NCBI GenBank assembly: GCA_031548545.1
Contig: JAVBQY010000001.1
Coordinates: 75,693-139,692, forward strand
DNA length: 64,000 bases
Reading direction: 5' to 3'
DNA from: UBA932 sp031548545
GTDB taxonomy: Bacteria; Bacteroidota; Bacteroidia; Bacteroidales; UBA932
Shown here: in pieces, positions 61,172 through 64,000 of the stretch
Numbering within the stretch: the stretch's first letter is position 1
How the letters are laid out: each line of letters opens with the position of its first letter
Made by a program: the position numbers and the translations under genes
Notes under the pieces: generated by a model
Seen by the model: only the letters and a program-made list of their open reading frames with translations
Told to the model about the DNA's origin: nothing
Database searches by the model: none

Positions 61172-64000
61172 TTATTTTATTTCAGTTTTATCTTTCTTGG
61201 GATCATATGTAATCGTCTTAAATTTATCTTGATATTCTCCAACGATACTATTAGGCCTGGGATCTACAATGCTGGGAGCGTTCTTCTTTACATCTTCATC
61301 TTGTTTTACTACATCTGCCGCAAAAGTTCCACAATTATTATCTGTAAGGCCATATGATTTTCTATCAGAATCAGAGTTTTCCGTTTTTTTTGACTTAGCA
61401 TAATCATTCATACTCTTAAAATCATCACTTTCAATATATGCTCCATCTATTTTTCCTCCTTTACCGGCCCTATCTGACAGTTCTCTCATAACTTTATTTA
61501 GAGATTCTTGAGTGGGTTTCCCACCCTTCCCAATTTTAACATTAGAAATTTTAATATTACGGACTTCTCCTTTTCCTTCTTTATCATATCTGCCATATTC
61601 GTAATATTTCGTAGTTCCAGTCTTATTGTCTATTAAAAGAACTCCGGCGTGACCTAATCCGCCTATTTTTCCAACCGGAGTTAAAATTTTATAATCAGGA
61701 TATACCACAAGCACTGCATCTTTACCATTTGGATCTATGTATTTTACCGGATTATTCAAACAATAGGCATAAGGCGTTATCCACGGATACTTAGCGGCCA
61801 ATGGATCTATTCCGCCAAAACCGATTCCGCTGAGCGCATTCAACCGCCACCTGGCGCCATTGTCCACAAAGCCCAGTTCAAAGTCCGAGATCGTCTCCTT
61901 GCCGGTGTGCTTATAGCGGTTGGCACCCGCTGCAGCGTCGCCGCTGCTCAAACTTCCAATCAACGCCCCAAAGGGATAGAAGGCATTCTCCTGCACCACG
62001 CTATTTCCTGCCGCCCCGGCCTCAAAGGCCACCCGCACGCTGCCCAAATGGTCTTTCAAATGGTACTCCAACACAAAGTTAGCATTTTTGTTCAATATAC
62101 GGCCCTCGGGGAAGAGAATATATTCCAGTTCCAGGTTTTTGTCAAAGACTAAGTTGCCGTTGTAGGTCTTGCTACCGTCCAGCAGTTCATTCTGCTCATT
62201 GCGCGCCACGGTGGAGAGCTTGCGGCCGTCGGCGGCATAGCTGTTGAAGAGTTTGCGCCCGCCGGTCAGGGTGACGGTGGAGGGCAGGTTGAGCAGGTTG
62301 TAGGCGATTTGCGTGGTCCCTTCTTTGGTAATGTTGCCGTTGGCATCATAGCTGTAGGCCGAAGCGCCCAAGGGGTAGCCCTGGGCCGTCGCGTTGTCAG
62401 TGATCTGTTGCACCTGGTTGCCGATATAGGTGTAGCTCAGGTTATCGATCACCCCGCTGCCGTCGTAGCGTTTCAGGGCGGTGATGTTGCTGTTTTTGTC
62501 GTAGCTCAGCTGCTCGGTGAAGGCATTGCTCCATTGCAGGCCGGCGGGGGCGTATTGCGTGCTGCGCAAGCGGTCCAGCCCATCATAGCCGAAGCTGTAG
62601 TAGTGGGTTCCCTTATTGGGCGTCTGCCAGCGCAAGGCCGCAATGTTGCCGTTGAACTGGGGCGTGACGCCCTGCGGCGGCGCCTCGTAGTACAGGTTCT
62701 CGGCGAACAGGGGGCTGTTGATACTGCTGAGCCAGCCCTGGATGTTGTAGGCGTAGGTGATGGCTTCGGCCCCGCCGTGCAGGGTCTTTTTACTGACCCG
62801 CAGCAGTTCGTCATACCGGGTCTGGGAAATTTTTACCGCGGGCTGGTCATTGAGCTGGAGGCTCACGGCAATGGGGCGTTTGACGGCGTCGTACTCAAAG
62901 GTGTATTTCAGGCTGAGTTCTTCATAATCACTATTGCCGATCCAGTAGCTTTGCTGTAAACTTTGCAAAGGATTACCCCGGAAGTCGTACTGTGTGCTGG
63001 TACGGTCTACACCTCCCAACCCATTAGTAGACGCAGTCTGCACAACCCTGCCATCGTCGTCATAGTAATATCTGGTGTAGATTAAATCATAACGGCTACC
63101 ATTTAAAGTATAGACACAGGTTGTGGTTATACGTCCTTTGTTATTTTGGCTATAACTCTCTACCAAATCATTCCGCTCAAAATTGGGCGGGTAAGTCCAA
63201 TTATTCCATAGATGAAGAATACGAGAATAACTGTCATACCAGGTTTCGCGTAATAGGACTTTCGACAAATAATCAGGGACGACTATCGTTCCATTATTAA
63301 CTTTATTTTGAAGGTCTGTCCGGCTATACTCACACCATGGCGCTGAATTGAGCAGGTAGACCTGAGTTTCACGGTTCAAATCATCATATTCATAGACCGT
63401 CCATTCACCTTTGTTCCGCTGTTTGCCATCCTGACTATACACCAGGCGGTCCCGCTTATCATAAACATTATGCACCCAATCTGCCCCGGGCACCTTGCTC
63501 TCAATCAGCCGGCGACGGGCGTCATAATTGTAATAGAAGCAATTCCCTTCATCTTGAACACTTGCAGCATTAGGCATGACGATGGCCCGCTGCAGCCCCA
63601 GCTCATCATACACATAATGGGTTTGTATCCACCGGTTAGTGCTATCCTGCGCTTCCAACATGATCACCCGCCCGAGTTTGTCGGTATATTCACGGCGGGG
63701 ATGGCCGTTGGCATCGGCTGTTTCTTTCACAAAGAGGCTGCCCACAGGGTAGCTTATAGCGGTAAAGCTGTGGGCGCCCTGACAACGCCAGGAGGCCACG
63801 GCTTCCCGGTTTCCTCCATAAGTATACTGTACGGGGTGTGATGTCCAGTTGGCGCCGGACATCACTTCGGCGGCTATCCTGTCCAAGGGATTGTCTTCAT
63901 AGCGGATCTCCGTAAAGGCGCGGGAAGCATCACTGCCATAAAGGCTATTGGCCGCTGCGGCATAATCGTTTGGAGAGACATACTTGCCGTCATTGCCTGA
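61172..64000 (-). CDS. RHS-repeat polymorphic toxin (partial, continues off the right edge)
   Basis: The frame is open to the window end, so at least 942 residues are visible and the N-terminus lies outside; the apparent start at 63886 is only a TTG inside the protein. YD/RHS repeats (YDELGLQRAIVMPNA, YDYDANGNITKEGTT-like SYDANGNITKEG, FGYDGLDRLRS) lead to the RHS core (LKDHLGSVRVAFE, NAFYPFGALIGS, YKHTGKETISDFELGFVDNGARW). The core ends in PVKYIDPNG at 61724-61735. A tip of about 185 residues follows with GLGHAGVLLIDN and TDNNCGTFAADVV, an order (His, then Cys) seen in permuted papain-like hydrolases; that enzyme type is a guess. G+C falls sharply from core to tip. Confidence 0.88.
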   Translation of the reverse strand, partial: SGNDGKYVSPNDYAAAANSLYGSDASRAFTEIRYEDNPLDRIAAEVMSGANWTSHPVQYTYGGNREAVASWRCQGAHSFTAISYPVGSLFVKETADANGHPRREYTDKLGRVIMLEAQDSTNRWIQTHYVYDELGLQRAIVMPNAASVQDEGNCFYYNYDARRRLIESKVPGADWVHNVYDKRDRLVYSQDGKQRNKGEWTVYEYDDLNRETQVYLLNSAPWCEYSRTDLQNKVNNGTIVVPDYLSKVLLRETWYDSYSRILHLWNNWTYPPNFERNDLVESYSQNNKGRITTTCVYTLNGSRYDLIYTRYYYDDDGRVVQTASTNGLGGVDRTSTQYDFRGNPLQSLQQSYWIGNSDYEELSLKYTFEYDAVKRPIAVSLQLNDQPAVKISQTRYDELLRVSKKTLHGGAEAITYAYNIQGWLSSINSPLFAENLYYEAPPQGVTPQFNGNIAALRWQTPNKGTHYYSFGYDGLDRLRSTQYAPAGLQWSNAFTEQLSYDKNSNITALKRYDGSGVIDNLSYTYIGNQVQQITDNATAQGYPLGASAYSYDANGNITKEGTTQIAYNLLNLPSTVTLTGGRKLFNSYAADGRKLSTVARNEQNELLDGSKTYNGNLVFDKNLELEYILFPEGRILNKNANFVLEYHLKDHLGSVRVAFEAGAAGNSVVQENAFYPFGALIGSLSSGDAAAGANRYKHTGKETISDFELGFVDNGARWRLNALSGIGFGGIDPLAAKYPWITPYAYCLNNPVKYIDPNGKDAVLVVYPDYKILTPVGKIGGLGHAGVLLIDNKTGTTKYYEYGRYDKEGKGEVRNIKISNVKIGKGGKPTQESLNKVMRELSDRAGKGGKIDGAYIESDDFKSMNDYAKSKKTENSDSDRKSYGLTDNNCGTFAADVVKQDEDVKKNAPSIVDPRPNSIVGEYQDKFKTITYDPKKDKTEIK

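Noticed and set aside
61740..64000. Tandem repeats suggesting CRISPR or satellite DNA
   Set aside because: The periodicity comes from YD/RHS protein repeats within one long open frame; there are no identical direct repeats with spacers.

Overview
The window looks like an anaerobic member of the Bacteroidetes. Signs seen in the sequence are a SusC/SusD pair, a protein with a type IX secretion (T9SS) sorting domain, Bacteroidetes-type promoters (TTTG, about 19 bp, TAnnTTTG), many Bacteroidetes lipoproteins, a tRNA without an encoded CCA, and bacterial sphingolipid genes. Lysine fermentation and oxygen-sensitive [FeFe]-hydrogenase genes point to fermentative life. I cannot name the genus.

Layout. 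(1) 1-8412, minus strand: one operon for lysine fermentation to butyrate (atoD-kal-kce-kdd-kamA-kamB-kamD-kamE-atoA). It has a good promoter near 8382-8412 and a leader of almost 200 nt; the last gene runs off the left edge. (2) 8451-14312: an AsmA-like protein, a YfcC/DcuC-type carrier and a DUF1254/DUF1214 lipoprotein. (3) 14410-30172: a polysaccharide utilisation locus, probably for beta-1,2-glucan. It holds SusC, SusD, a LamG lipoprotein, two GH144-type endo-glucanases, a GH3 beta-glucosidase and a phosphodiesterase with a LamG domain inserted in it. It is controlled by a divergent membrane-bound propeller/LuxR regulator. (4) 30175-35021: a five-gene group C type [FeFe]-hydrogenase module (two thioredoxin-like [2Fe-2S] proteins, a PAS-linked sensory hydrogenase homologue, a SpoIIE-type phosphatase and a second hydrogenase homologue). 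(5) 35129-47148: tRNA-Pro and housekeeping genes (trxB, bamD, rpoZ, coaBC, DUF4835, recN, nagB-like, TonB-like, lpxK, upp, rpoN, an RNA methyltransferase, rpiB). (6) 47156-50411: a sphingolipid operon (serine palmitoyltransferase, a probable ceramide synthase of the GNAT type, a PAP2-family enzyme). (7) 50428-56122: gcvP, a secreted nitroreductase, and a biotin-dependent carboxyltransferase with its biotin carrier. (8) 56135-59483: two exported proteins, one with a T9SS sorting domain and one in which that domain seems cut short. (9) 59630-64000: an RHS polymorphic-toxin locus with an AT-rich toxin tip, an immunity candidate, a frameshifted secreted JAB-like toxin fragment and further small secreted proteins.

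How the genes work together. In the lysine operon KamA makes beta-lysine and KamDE makes 3,5-diaminohexanoate. Kdd oxidises this, Kce uses acetyl-CoA to give acetoacetate and 3-aminobutyryl-CoA, and Kal removes ammonia to give crotonyl-CoA. AtoDA moves CoA between butyryl-CoA and acetoacetate; butyryl-CoA dehydrogenase/Etf must lie elsewhere. The hydrogenase module could sense or dispose of the resulting reducing power. The PUL would bind, import and cut beta-1,2-glucans, and its phosphodiesterase suggests substrates carrying phospho-substituents, such as periplasmic glucans of other bacteria. The most unexpected small-scale signal is a run of 13 A in the linker of coaBC, where one inserted or deleted A brings an immediate stop.
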